NCBI GenBank assembly: GCA_017520935.1
Contig: JAFXEF010000012.1
Coordinates: 1 to 35,996 of the forward strand
Source: Bacteroidaceae bacterium
GTDB taxonomy: Bacteria > Bacteroidota > Bacteroidia > Bacteroidales > Bacteroidaceae
Reading direction: 5' to 3'
Length of the DNA: 35,996 nucleotides
Below, piece after piece: positions 1 to 7,966 of this stretch. Positions within the stretch are counted from its first letter, which is position 1. Every line of letters begins with the position of its first letter. Position numbers and translations under genes: made by a program. The notes under the pieces were generated by a model. It was not told the origin of the DNA. It worked only from the letters and a program-made list of their open reading frames with translations, and searched no databases.

Positions 1-161
1 AAGACTGGCAATATATATTCCAAGTCTTGGAATATTACTTTTATCGAGGTACAAATATAGAATGGCTCCCGTAGGCTTTGAGGCAATTACGAGGCATAAG
101 TTAAGGCAGGTGCCAGTCTTAAGTTACGATAAGCCGAAGCGCAAGTTGCCATATCGTTACC
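1..161. repeat. Intergenic stretch with nested inverted repeats
   Basis: No gene is visible here; this is the region 3' of the antiporter gene. Bases 1-10 (AAGACTGGCA) are the exact reverse complement of 111-120. Inside them, 15-35 is a perfect palindrome with 10-nt arms around one central base. A weak hairpin (126-131 with 152-157) lies just past the antiporter stop and could act as its 3' end on the minus strand, but no T-run follows. The left part may belong to a larger repeat cut by the window edge. Confidence 0.4.
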
Positions 162-1424
162 TTAGGCATACTTGCGCGGATATCTGAGCAGTATGCCTAA
201 CAGGGCGATGCCCCCAAGGGCAAACGGGTAGTAGAGGTATCCGATGATGGAGAAGGGAGTGATGGAGGCGAGGCCGGCAGCCATGAGCAGCTGTGCGCCA
301 TAGGGGATGATGCCCTGGGCAAAGCAACTGAAGGTATCGAGGAGCGAGGCACTCATGCGGCGGTCTACCCCGTAGCGGTCGGCAATATCGCGAGCCATAG
401 GCCCTACGGTGATGAGCGCCACGGTGTTGTTGGCGGTGCAGAGGTCGGCCAGCACCACGAGCAGGGCAATGGTGAGCTTGGCACCGCGCTTGCCATTGAT
501 ACGGCGGGTGAGCACACGGATGAGGTAGTCGATGCCTCCATTGTGACGGATGAGCGCGAGCATACCCCCAGCCAGCAGGGTGACGATGATGAGTTCGCCC
601 ATACCCATGATACCCTCGCCCATAGCTGCCATCCAGCCCATGAAATCGAAGCTGCCGCTGAGCATACCGATGACACCGGCCAAGAGGATGCCGATGACGA
701 GCACGGCCAGCACATCGAGCCCCATGATGGCAAGTAGCAGCACGGCTACATAGGGTACCACCTTGTACCACTCGGGCATGGGCACATCGGCAGGAGCCTC
801 GACACCACTACCAAGGATGACATAAAGCACCAGCACGAGGATGGCAGCAGGAACGGCAAGGTAGATGTTGGCCTTGAACTTGTCATTCATGCGCACTCCT
901 TGGGTTTGCGTGGCAACAATCGTCGTATCGGAGATGAAGGAGAGGTTGTCGCCAAAGAAGGAACCGCCCACCACCAAGGCCACGATGAGGGGGAGCGAGG
1001 TGCCCGTCTGCTCGGCAATGCCTACGGCTACGGGGGTGAGTGCCACCACCGTGCCCACTGAGGTGCCTATGGAGAGCGAGATGAAGCAAGCGGCAATGAA
1101 GAGTCCGGGCAGCAGCATACTGTCAGGCAGGAGGTTCAGAGTGAGGTTTACGGTGGCATCGATGGCCCCCATCGCCCCGGCGGCCTTGGCGAAAGCTCCT
1201 GCCAGCACGAATATCCACACCATAAGCATCATGTTGGCATCGCCGGCTCCACGGGAGAAGATGGTGATGCGCTCCTTGAGCTTCAGCTTGGGAGTGATGC
1301 ACACGGCATAGGCCGAGGCCGTAAGGAAGGCTACGGTGAGGGGTACCTTATAGAAGTCACCTGCAAGCAGCGAACCTACGAGGTACACTGCCATGAAAAC
1401 GAGCATGGGGGATAGAGCGAGCAT
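162..1424 (-). CDS. NhaC-family Na+/H+ antiporter
   Basis: A 420-residue, almost entirely hydrophobic protein with about 11 predicted membrane segments. It would exchange Na+ for H+ across the inner membrane for pH and sodium homeostasis. The Gly/Thr/Ser-rich stretch GTSVGTVVALTPVAVG (about residues 120-135) and the following GGSFFGDNLSFISDTTI are typical of NhaC/ArsB-type ion transporters, and the second block probably holds the ion-binding Asp residues. The start MLALSP is followed at once by the first membrane segment, and the length fits the shorter Bacteroidota members of the family. It lies 92 nt downstream of the thioesterase gene on the same strand, with a palindromic repeat between them, so the two may or may not be cotranscribed. 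The ion specificity is inferred from family only. Confidence 0.88.
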   Translation of the reverse strand: MLALSPMLVFMAVYLVGSLLAGDFYKVPLTVAFLTASAYAVCITPKLKLKERITIFSRGAGDANMMLMVWIFVLAGAFAKAAGAMGAIDATVNLTLNLLPDSMLLPGLFIAACFISLSIGTSVGTVVALTPVAVGIAEQTGTSLPLIVALVVGGSFFGDNLSFISDTTIVATQTQGVRMNDKFKANIYLAVPAAILVLVLYVILGSGVEAPADVPMPEWYKVVPYVAVLLLAIMGLDVLAVLVIGILLAGVIGMLSGSFDFMGWMAAMGEGIMGMGELIIVTLLAGGMLALIRHNGGIDYLIRVLTRRINGKRGAKLTIALLVVLADLCTANNTVALITVGPMARDIADRYGVDRRMSASLLDTFSCFAQGIIPYGAQLLMAAGLASITPFSIIGYLYYPFALGGIALLGILLRYPRKYA

Positions 1425-1442
1425 AGTTCGAGTGGAAAGTGA

Positions 1443-1569
1443 GGGCCTCCCCCGTCCCCTCCCAAGGAGGGGTGACTAAGCCATCGTGGGGTGTAAGGCT
1501 TTTTAGTTGTTAATAATTATTCATTAGGCATCCGAGTCACCCCACCTTGGGAGGGGACGGAGGAGGCCT
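1443..1569. repeat. Palindromic element with 35-nt imperfect inverted arms
   Basis: The arms 1443-1477 and 1535-1569 are inverted copies of each other, matching at 32 of 35 positions. Each carries a C-rich core read as CGTCCCCTCCCAAGG. The middle (1478-1534) holds the thioesterase stop codon and AT-rich sequence. The right arm lies inside the thioesterase reading frame and encodes its last residues. The structure looks like a small non-autonomous mobile or REP-like element. As RNA it would form a very stable hairpin between the thioesterase and antiporter genes. Confidence 0.8.
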
Positions 1570-2314
1570 CAAATATAATCTTCGCGCGGCAGGCCACTTC
1601 GCCACCCGCCTTGCGTATCTCTACATCGTACTCGTGACCATCGTCCTTCTTGTCCATATATACGGCAAGGGACTCGCGGTAGAAGCACTCGGCACTGTAG
1701 CTCACCTCTACGCGACGGATGGTGTGGGTGCGGAAGATTTCGAGCGGCAGGCAGTTGAGGATATGCTCGATGTATTTGACACTGTTGAGATGGCCGTTGT
1801 AGTCGATATCGCAGTAGAGCGGCATAAACTCGCCCGACGGCTCGGTGGCAGTGACGCGCGCACGGCTCACCCCCTTGATGGGGCACTCCTCGTCGCAGCT
1901 GTATGAGGCGAGTTCGCCATCGTAGAGCGTGGTGAGGTCGGCCGGCTGGCGTGTCTCTACATCAATGAGTGCCCAGATAGTGCGCGCATAGCCTATGACA
2001 CGCCCATCGGTCGAGAGCACACGGAAGTTACGCGAGGTAAACAATCGGTTGACACTCTCCACCCATGTCTCCACATAGTAAGTATCGCCCTCACCGGGAT
2101 ATTCGTATATCTCGATGGCCAAGCGTGAGAGTACCCAAGTCTTGCCGTCGGCGCTGAGACGGGCCTTGCCGAAGCCGCGCTCGTCGGCATGGTTGCCAGC
2201 AGTGATAAGCATTTTATTGGCAAGGAAACCAAACGACAGACCTCCGGTATAGTCTATCTGGAAGGTCTCTACCTCGAAAGGATATTTTCCTATCAATGAT
2301 TTCATCATTTTCAT
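1517..2314 (-). CDS. Acyl-ACP thioesterase (FatA/FatB-like)
   Basis: A 265-residue soluble double-hotdog enzyme that would hydrolyse acyl-ACP to release free fatty acids, ending or adjusting fatty-acid synthesis. The first hotdog begins near YPFEVETFQIDYTG and includes the conserved WVLSRLAIEIYEYP and WVESVNR blocks. The second hotdog has the catalytic-type DIDYNGHLNSVKYIEHILNC segment, with the Asn and His of NGHLN, and a later SAECFYRES with Glu/Cys positions. Possible starts are at 2314, 2308 and 2305; 2314 is used here. The last 12 or so residues (from about SSVPSQGG) are encoded by one arm of a palindromic repeat and are unlikely to be ancestral. A TAACTTTG -7 box lies on the minus strand at 2343-2336. 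Confidence 0.9.
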   Translation of the reverse strand: MKMMKSLIGKYPFEVETFQIDYTGGLSFGFLANKMLITAGNHADERGFGKARLSADGKTWVLSRLAIEIYEYPGEGDTYYVETWVESVNRLFTSRNFRVLSTDGRVIGYARTIWALIDVETRQPADLTTLYDGELASYSCDEECPIKGVSRARVTATEPSGEFMPLYCDIDYNGHLNSVKYIEHILNCLPLEIFRTHTIRRVEVSYSAECFYRESLAVYMDKKDDGHEYDVEIRKAGGEVACRAKIIFEASSVPSQGGVTRMPNE

Positions 2315-2335
2315 TCTTTAAGGTTTATTGGGGTG

Positions 2336-2343
2336 CAAAGTTA
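2336..2343 (-). promoter_or_regulatory. Promoter -7 box for the thioesterase gene
   Basis: The minus strand reads TAACTTTG, matching the Bacteroidota TAnnTTTG box, 22 nt before the thioesterase start. It is followed by GCACC, a common context near the transcription start. No clear -33 TTTG was identified. Confidence 0.5.
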
Positions 2344-2407
2344 GTTAAAATTTCGCATAATTGTAGTTTTGCACTGTTTTTAGTTTGCACTTTGCACAAT
2401 CAGAAAT

Positions 2408-2582
2408 ATACGCTGCGCCTCGGAAAAACACAAGGACTGCCTTAGCACTTGGCTTGCCAAGAAACTTGTTTTTTCTCTCGGCTTGCAGTAATTTAGCCCT
2501 TGCTCTGCAAGGCCAGAAGATACGCTGCGCCTCGGAAAAACACAAGTAAACTTGTTTTTTCTCTCGGCTTGCAGTATCTTTG
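2408..2582 (+). repeat. Two copies of a promoter-carrying repeat
   Basis: Copy 1 (2408-2490) and copy 2 (2520-2576) share the left block ATACGCTGCGCCTCGG plus AAAAACACAAG and the right block CTTGTTTTTTCTCTCGG plus CTTGCAGTA. Copy 1 has about 26 extra nucleotides between the blocks. The two halves are imperfect inverted repeats around a CAAG-TAAA-CTTG centre. Copy 2 runs into TATCTTTG (2575-2582). That gives CTTG (2551-2554), 20 nt, TATCTTTG, a good match to the Bacteroidota -33/-7 promoter, so the repeat itself appears to deliver the promoter of the FKBP gene. No gene is visible in 2315-2613. Confidence 0.65.
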
Positions 2583-2613
2583 CACTCACTAATATATAAT
2601 ATAGTAAGAAACC

Positions 2614-3210
2614 ATGGCAGAAATCAATCCCAGCAAGACGATTACCGTATCGTATGACATGTATACCGAGTATGAAGGCGTGAAAGAACTTGTAGAGCAG
2701 GCTACCGAGGAACACCCCTTCCAGTTCACCACCGGCCTCGGCTTCACCTTCGAGGCTTTCGAAGAGAAGTTCAAGGACCTGAAGGAGGGAGACACCTTCC
2801 AGTTCACCCTCACCAAGGACGAGACCAATGGCGACCGCCGCGACGACCTCGTCTTCGACGTTGACAAGAACATCTTCTGCATCAACGGCAAGTTTGACGA
2901 CAAGCAGATATACCCCGGCAACGTGATTCCCCTCGTCAATGCCGATGGCCAGCGCATGAACGGCCTCGTGGTAGAGGTGAAGGAGGAGGCCGTGACCATC
3001 GACCTCAACCACCCCTACGCAGGCATGAGCCTCGTATTTGACGGCAAGGTACTCTCTATGCACGATGCCACCAAGGAGGAGATTCAGGCACTCATCAACA
3101 TCATCACCGGCCAGGGTGGCTGTAGCTGCGGATGCGACAGTTGTGGAGGCGGTTGCGACGGATGTGGCGACCACGACCATGACGGATGTGACTGCGGACA
3201 TTGTCATTAA
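2614..3210 (+). CDS. SlyD-like FKBP-type peptidyl-prolyl cis-trans isomerase
   Basis: A 198-residue cytoplasmic protein with no signal peptide. Residues about 1-70 and 125-160 form the FKBP fold, interrupted by an IF (insert-in-flap) domain, as in SlyD: YDMYTEYEG at the start, then GLGFTFEAFEEKFKDLKEGD, and NHPYAGMSLVFDGKV at the return. The IF domain binds unfolded chains. The tail from about residue 168 is very rich in Cys, His, Asp and Gly (GCSCGCDSCGGGCDGCG, then DHDHDGCDCGHCH) and should bind metal such as nickel or zinc, as the SlyD tail does. The likely role is folding help plus metal storage or delivery. It is transcribed from a repeat-borne promoter. aroC follows after a 142-nt gap containing an inverted repeat. 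Confidence 0.9.
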   Translation: MAEINPSKTITVSYDMYTEYEGVKELVEQATEEHPFQFTTGLGFTFEAFEEKFKDLKEGDTFQFTLTKDETNGDRRDDLVFDVDKNIFCINGKFDDKQIYPGNVIPLVNADGQRMNGLVVEVKEEAVTIDLNHPYAGMSLVFDGKVLSMHDATKEEIQALINIITGQGGCSCGCDSCGGGCDGCGDHDHDGCDCGHCH

Positions 3211-3215
3211 TTAAA

Positions 3216-3348
3216 AATTAAAAGTTAAGAATTAAAACTGGCGACATACGTCCGAGACTTATCATCAACAAGAGTATTATGTCACACGTTTTAATTCTTT
3301 TAATCTATTAGCTCCAGTGTTACATCTTTTAATTTTTAACTTTTAATT
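3216..3348. repeat. AT-rich inverted-repeat element between slyD-like gene and aroC
   Basis: The arm 3216-3238 and the arm 3326-3348 are inverted copies matching at 21 of 23 positions, made of AATTAAAAGTTAA-type sequence. The intervening 87 nt hold another partial copy (around 3290-3303) and no ORF. The element ends 4 nt before the TTG start of aroC. A related one-sided sequence stands 6 nt before the TTG start of the ABC-F gene (about 24920-24944). Confidence 0.65.
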
Positions 3349-3352
3349 CATC

Positions 3353-4429
3353 TTGAATACCTTCGGAACTCTCTTTCGCCTCACCACCTTCGGTGAGTCG
3401 CACGGCCCCGCCATAGGAGGCGTGGTTGACGGTATGCCTGCAGGCATCGCCGTGGACATGGACTACATACATAGCGAGATGCGCCGCCGACGTCCCGGAC
3501 AGAGTGCTGTCACCACTGCCCGCCACGAGGCAGACGAGGTAGAGTTCTTGTCGGGCATCTTCGAGGGGAAGACTACGGGTACCCCCATCGGATTCCTCGT
3601 ACACAACACCTCGCAACATTCGGCCGACTACGACAATCTGCGCGATGTGCTGCGCCCCTCCCATGCCGACTTCACCTACTGGCAAAAATATGGAGTGCGC
3701 GACCACCGTGGCGGAGGGCGCTCTTCGGCTCGCGAGACAACTACACGCTGCGTGGCCGGAGCCCTCGCCAAACTTGCCTTGCGCCAAGAGGGCATCACCA
3801 TACAGGCCTACACCTCACAGATAGGGGTCATTGCTTTGGAGAATGACTATACCCGCTACGACCTCTCGCTCACCGAGAGCAATATCGTGCGCTGCCCCGA
3901 CCCCGAGAAGGCTCGCCAGATGGAGGAGCTCATCCTGCAGGTCAAGAGCGAGGGCGACACCATAGGCGGTATCGTCACCTGTGTCATCGAAGGATGTCCC
4001 GTGGGATTAGGTGAGCCAGTCTTCGGCAAGCTACACGCTGCACTGGGCAGTGCCATGCTAAGCATCAATGCCTGCAAGGGGTTCGACTACGGACGTGGCT
4101 TCGAGGGCATTGCCGAGCGCGGCTCCGAGCAGAACGACCCCTTCATCACCACCGACGATGGCACCATCACGACTGCCACCAACCGTTCGGGCGGCATACA
4201 GGGCGGTATCAGCAACGGACAACCCATCTACCTGCGAGCAGCCTTCAAGCCCGTGGCCACACAGTTGGGCGAGCAGACCGTCCTCGACATCCACGGCAAC
4301 CCACAGACCCTCAAGGCCAAGGGACGTCACGACCCCTGCGTAGTGCCCCGCGCGGTACCTATCGTAGAGGCTATGGCTGCCATCACCATCCTTGACCATT
4401 GGCTACAATACAAAGCGAGACTGCATTAG
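3353..4429 (+). CDS. aroC: Chorismate synthase
   Basis: A 358-residue enzyme that converts 5-enolpyruvylshikimate-3-phosphate to chorismate, the last step of the shared aromatic pathway, using reduced FMN. The family signatures are all present: TTFGESHG near the N-terminus, [11 protein letters not shown] (about 45-55), [20 protein letters not shown] with the following [20 protein letters not shown], and [18 protein letters not shown] near the C-terminus. The start is TTG: the codons TTG AAT ACC TTC GGA match the usual M-N-x-F-G opening, and no in-frame ATG lies nearby. It sits directly after the inverted-repeat element. Its stop codon lies inside a strong hairpin. The convergent neighbour is ilvD. 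Confidence 0.97.
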   Translation: MNTFGTLFRLTTFGESHGPAIGGVVDGMPAGIAVDMDYIHSEMRRRRPGQSAVTTARHEADEVEFLSGIFEGKTTGTPIGFLVHNTSQHSADYDNLRDVLRPSHADFTYWQKYGVRDHRGGGRSSARETTTRCVAGALAKLALRQEGITIQAYTSQIGVIALENDYTRYDLSLTESNIVRCPDPEKARQMEELILQVKSEGDTIGGIVTCVIEGCPVGLGEPVFGKLHAALGSAMLSINACKGFDYGRGFEGIAERGSEQNDPFITTDDGTITTATNRSGGIQGGISNGQPIYLRAAFKPVATQLGEQTVLDIHGNPQTLKAKGRHDPCVVPRAVPIVEAMAAITILDHWLQYKARLH

Positions 4430-4442
4430 CAGCCTCGCTTTG
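4411..4442. terminator. Hairpin overlapping the aroC stop, probable bidirectional terminator
   Basis: CAAAGCGAG (4411-4419) pairs with CTCGCTTTG (4434-4442), and the inner CTGC pairs with GCAG around an ATTA loop. This gives 13 base pairs with one A-C mismatch. The aroC TAG stop (4427-4429) lies in the loop and inner stem. It sits between the convergent aroC and ilvD genes and could end both transcripts, though no strong T-run follows on either side. Confidence 0.6.
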
Positions 4443-4465
4443 AGCTTAAAGACCTATCAGATTAC

Positions 4466-6340
4466 TTAATCAACCAACCGTATAGCTCCCTTATCGGCCG
4501 AGCTTACGAGTGCTGCGTAAGCCTTCAGAGCCTTTGACACTTCGCGCTGGCGGGTCACGGGAGTCATGGGGCGAGCTGCGAGCTCCTCATCGCTGAGGCG
4601 CACGTTGATGGTGCGGGCAGGGATATCGATGTCAATGATATCGCCCGTAACAATCTTGCCGATATTGCCGCCTGCAGCAGCCTCGGGAGAGATATGCCCG
4701 ATGCTCAAGCCCGATGTACCGCCCGAGAAGCGGCCATCAGTGATGAGGGCACATGCCTTGCCCAAATGCTTCGATTTTATATATGAAGTAGGATACAGCA
4801 TCTCTTGCATGCCGGGGCCTCCCTTGGGGCCTTCGTGCGTGATCACTACCACATCGCCTGCAACAATGTCACCACCGAGGATACCCTCTACGGCTGCATC
4901 CTGCGAGTCGTACACCTTGGCAGGACCCGAGAACTTCCAGATGCTCTCATCCACACCGGCAGTCTTCACCACACAGCCGTCCAGAGCTATGTTTCCCTTG
5001 AGCACGGCAAGGCCGCCATCTTTGGAGTAGGCATGAGCGAGATCGCGTATGCAGCCCTCGGCACGGTCGGTATCGAGCTCTTTATAATAAGATTCCTGCG
5101 AGCCCATCACGTTACTGAACTTACGGGCGGGGGCGCTGGCGTAGATGCGGCGGGGATCGAGTTGAGAGTTGAGAGATGATAGATGACAGTTTTCTGTAGG
5201 ATTAGCACAACTTTCCACTTTCATCTTTCCACTCTCATCTTGCGTAATATCATATTTGGCAATAGCCTCAGCAAGTGTAAGTCCGTCAACACGCTTGAGG
5301 TCGGTATAGAGCAGATTGCCCTTGTCCAGCTCACCCATGATACCGAGGATACCGCCTGCACGGTTCACATCCTCGATGTGGAACTTCTGTGTAGTGGGAG
5401 CCACCTTGCAGATGCAGGGCACGCGACGTGAGAGGGCATCGATATCGTCCATCGTGAAGTTTACGCCTGCCTCATGAGCCACAGCCAGGAGGTGCAGCAC
5501 GGTGTTGGTAGAGCCACCCATGGCAATGTCGAGTGTCATGGCGTTGAGGAAGGCTTCGCGTGTGGCGATGCTCTTCGGGAGTACGCTCTCGTCACCCTGC
5601 TCGTAGTATTTATAGGCATTCTCCACAATGAGTTTAGCCGCATCCTTGAAAAGCTGTATGCGGTTCTTATGAGTAGCCACGATGGTGCCGTTGCCAGGAA
5701 GGGCAAGACCGATGGCTTCATTGAGGCAGTTCATGGAATTGGCGGTAAACATACCCGAGCAACTACCACAACCGGGACATGCGCAACTCTCAATGGCAGC
5801 CACCTCTTCGTCGCTCACGCTCTCATCGGCCGACTTGATCATCGCGTCGATGAGGTCGAGGTGCTTGCCGTTCAGGTCGCCAGCCTCCATAGGGCCGCCC
5901 GACACGAAGACCGTAGGGATGTTGAGACGCATAGAAGCCATCAGCATACCCGGGGTAATCTTGTCGCAGTTGCTGATACATACCAACGCATCGGCCTTGT
6001 GTGCATTACACATGTACTCTACGCTATCGGCAATGATGTCGCGCGAAGGCAACGAATAGAGCATACCGTCGTGGCCCATGGCGATACCGTCGTCTATGGC
6101 AATGGTGTTGAACTCGGCAGCGTAGCACCCCATGGCCTCAATCTCACGTTTCACGATTTGTCCTATCTCATGCAAGTGGGTATGGCCAGGAACGAACTGG
6201 GTGAATGAGTTGGCGATGGCAATGATAGGCTTGCCCATCATCTCACGTTTCATGCCGTTGGCTATCCATAGGGCACGTGCGCCCGACATGCGGCGACCTT
6301 CCGTGCTTGTTGCGCTTCTAAGTGCGTGTTTCATATTCAT
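4466..6340 (-). CDS. ilvD: Dihydroxy-acid dehydratase with an in-frame repeat insertion
   Basis: A 624-residue iron-sulfur enzyme that dehydrates dihydroxy-acids to 2-oxo-acids in valine, leucine and isoleucine synthesis. Hallmarks are [18 protein letters not shown] (first cluster Cys plus the IlvD/Edd signature), [20 protein letters not shown] (further cluster Cys), [12 protein letters not shown], and the C-terminal [20 protein letters not shown] signature. Residues about 368-394 (from [11 protein letters not shown] to SLNSQLDP) are encoded by an imperfect palindrome and fall in a loop between YDIT and the conserved IYASAPARK, so this copy is some 25-30 residues longer than expected. The reading frame stays open and all catalytic motifs are intact, so activity is likely kept. 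No other ilv gene is adjacent in this window. Confidence 0.97.
   Translation of the reverse strand: MNMKHALRSATSTEGRRMSGARALWIANGMKREMMGKPIIAIANSFTQFVPGHTHLHEIGQIVKREIEAMGCYAAEFNTIAIDDGIAMGHDGMLYSLPSRDIIADSVEYMCNAHKADALVCISNCDKITPGMLMASMRLNIPTVFVSGGPMEAGDLNGKHLDLIDAMIKSADESVSDEEVAAIESCACPGCGSCSGMFTANSMNCLNEAIGLALPGNGTIVATHKNRIQLFKDAAKLIVENAYKYYEQGDESVLPKSIATREAFLNAMTLDIAMGGSTNTVLHLLAVAHEAGVNFTMDDIDALSRRVPCICKVAPTTQKFHIEDVNRAGGILGIMGELDKGNLLYTDLKRVDGLTLAEAIAKYDITQDESGKMKVESCANPTENCHLSSLNSQLDPRRIYASAPARKFSNVMGSQESYYKELDTDRAEGCIRDLAHAYSKDGGLAVLKGNIALDGCVVKTAGVDESIWKFSGPAKVYDSQDAAVEGILGGDIVAGDVVVITHEGPKGGPGMQEMLYPTSYIKSKHLGKACALITDGRFSGGTSGLSIGHISPEAAAGGNIGKIVTGDIIDIDIPARTINVRLSDEELAARPMTPVTRQREVSKALKAYAALVSSADKGAIRLVD
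5161..5239. repeat. Palindromic insertion inside ilvD
   Basis: Arms 5161-5191 and 5209-5239 are inverted copies matching at 24 of 31 positions, separated by 17 nt. The arms are simple, GA-rich on one strand and TC-rich on the other, unlike the surrounding codon usage. The element encodes about 27 residues in frame within ilvD. Confidence 0.7.
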
Positions 6341-6382
6341 TTCAATTTTTCTGATTTATTCTTCTTTTGGATGAAAAGGTTG

Positions 6383-6390
6383 CAAATGTA
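6383..6390 (-). promoter_or_regulatory. Candidate -7 box for ilvD
   Basis: The minus strand reads TACATTTG, a TAnnTTTG match 43 nt before the ilvD start. A clear -33 element was not found, and no leader-peptide attenuator of the ilv type is apparent. Confidence 0.4.
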
Positions 6391-6503
6391 GAGAGAAAAT
6401 CCCGTTTGTGCTAATAAACTGTTATCTTTTTCTGCCGTTTCTGCAAAAATTGTTCTTTTCAGACCTCACAGGCTTGGAAAAATGAACGAAAAAAGACGGG
6501 TAG

Positions 6504-6535
6504 TTTGGATATATTGAACAAAACGAGTATTTTTG
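6504..6535 (+). promoter_or_regulatory. Promoter for the thioredoxin lipoprotein gene
   Basis: TTTG (6504-6507), a 20-nt spacer and TATTTTTG (6528-6535) form a close match to the Bacteroidota -33/-7 promoter. Transcription would begin near 6542, about 22 nt before the ATG. Confidence 0.7.
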
Positions 6536-6563
6536 CAGCCCGAATTACTAACACATTATTATA

Positions 6564-7898
6564 ATGAAGAGAATAATCCTCCCACTGTTGGCGCTGAGCG
6601 TCGTGTGCTGCACTCCTCAGAGACAGGAAACACAACACATTACCGTAACCACGAATGACACTGTAGGACGAAAGATGATGATCGTGCCTATGGGTAACAA
6701 TGAAGGTACGGTGGAGATGACAATTGAGAATGGCGTATATAGCGCTTCTATAGCTACAAGCGAGACAGGATTTTACAATTTGGTATCAGTCAATGGACAG
6801 TCACAGAGTATTATACCTCACTATATTCCAGTAACGAAAAGCAAATCGGCATCACACCTGACCTTCGGCGAGCGTTCCATGCTTGAACTTGAGGGAAGCC
6901 GCGACAACCGTGCTTTGGCAGCCTATACCCAAGCTTATGCCGATTATAGCCGTGCCCTATGGTCGTTACCTAAGGGTGATACGGATAATGCACATGCAAT
7001 CCTAGAGTCATTTATCGTCAAGGCCGACTCGATAATCGACGAATACCGCTGCACGCAACCTGTAGAAGAATATCTGAAGATATGGGCCTACATCAATGCC
7101 TACGACAGCTACGGCTCGCTGCCACGCATCATAGGAATGAAGGCCGACGAGATACCCTACACACGCACCGAGCTGTTGCCTGAGCCTCATACTGTGCTCG
7201 ATTCGCCCATCGCAGCACTCTTCTCTAATGTTCCCAACATAGTATACTCGGCACTCCCCAATAGGAATAACCTCGACAGTGCCCTCATCTACGTAGAGCA
7301 GCACTACACCGACAGCATACTACGCAAAAAGGTAAACGACCACATCGCAGCTCGCTACGTAAGCCGCTACAACTACAATGAAGGATTCGACAAGGGACTG
7401 GAGCGCTTGCAAAAGGCTACCGAACGATATAGTCTGAATCCACAACATGCTGCAGACTTTGCCAAGCATCGGGCTACCATTCCCGGTCAGCCCTTTCCTG
7501 ACGGTATCATCTTGCAAGACCGAGAGGGCAATGTTGTTGATTTCTCGGCTTTCCGAGGCAAGTATGTGTATATTGACCTTTGGGCAAGTTGGTGCGTACC
7601 CTGCCTGCGCGAACTGCCCGCGCTTCAACAACTCGAGAAGTCCTTGAAGAACAAAAAGGTAACCTTTCTCTCTATCTCCATTGACGGCACAGAAGAGGCT
7701 TGGAAGAAGAAGATGGACGAGAAGAACATGCACGGTCACCAACTCTGGAACCCCGAAAACACCTTGGGCAAGGCACTCAACGTAAAGGGTATCCCCTTCT
7801 TTGCCATCTACGACCCCGACGGTAACCTCTATATGCACGGAGCACCGCGCCCCAGTCAGGGTCTTGGGCTGGTGAAGCTACTGGAAGGGCTGAAGTAA
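6564..7898 (+). CDS. TlpA-like thioredoxin-fold lipoprotein
   Basis: A 444-residue envelope protein. The N-terminus is a short hydrophobic signal ending in VVCC, so it is probably lipidated and faces the periplasm. Residues about 25-130 resemble the DUF4369 domain common in Bacteroidota thioredoxin lipoproteins. About 130-300 is helical. The C-terminal 140 residues are an AhpC/TSA-type thioredoxin fold with the active site WASWCVPC (340-347) and the cis-Pro region GIPFFAIYDPDG. It would reduce or exchange disulfides in exported proteins. The only other gene before the next terminator is the secreted beta-rich protein 68 nt downstream, a possible substrate. The SusC/SusD operon lies beyond that terminator. 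Confidence 0.88.
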   Translation: MKRIILPLLALSVVCCTPQRQETQHITVTTNDTVGRKMMIVPMGNNEGTVEMTIENGVYSASIATSETGFYNLVSVNGQSQSIIPHYIPVTKSKSASHLTFGERSMLELEGSRDNRALAAYTQAYADYSRALWSLPKGDTDNAHAILESFIVKADSIIDEYRCTQPVEEYLKIWAYINAYDSYGSLPRIIGMKADEIPYTRTELLPEPHTVLDSPIAALFSNVPNIVYSALPNRNNLDSALIYVEQHYTDSILRKKVNDHIAARYVSRYNYNEGFDKGLERLQKATERYSLNPQHAADFAKHRATIPGQPFPDGIILQDREGNVVDFSAFRGKYVYIDLWASWCVPCLRELPALQQLEKSLKNKKVTFLSISIDGTEEAWKKKMDEKNMHGHQLWNPENTLGKALNVKGIPFFAIYDPDGNLYMHGAPRPSQGLGLVKLLEGLK

Positions 7899-7966
7899 AC
7901 AACTCTATCCGTCAAGAACATCTATTCATTATATTTTATTACACAAATTTCTAATTATTTTAAGGT

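Noticed and set aside
2380..3207. Long minus-strand open frame opposite the FKBP gene
   Set aside because: It is the antisense of a clear FKBP/metal-tail protein; the composition reflects the opposite strand only.
5474..6208. Plus-strand open frame opposite ilvD
   Set aside because: Antisense shadow of the IlvD cluster-binding region.
4466..6340. ilvD as a pseudogene because of the insertion
   Set aside because: The insertion is in frame and all cluster and signature residues remain.
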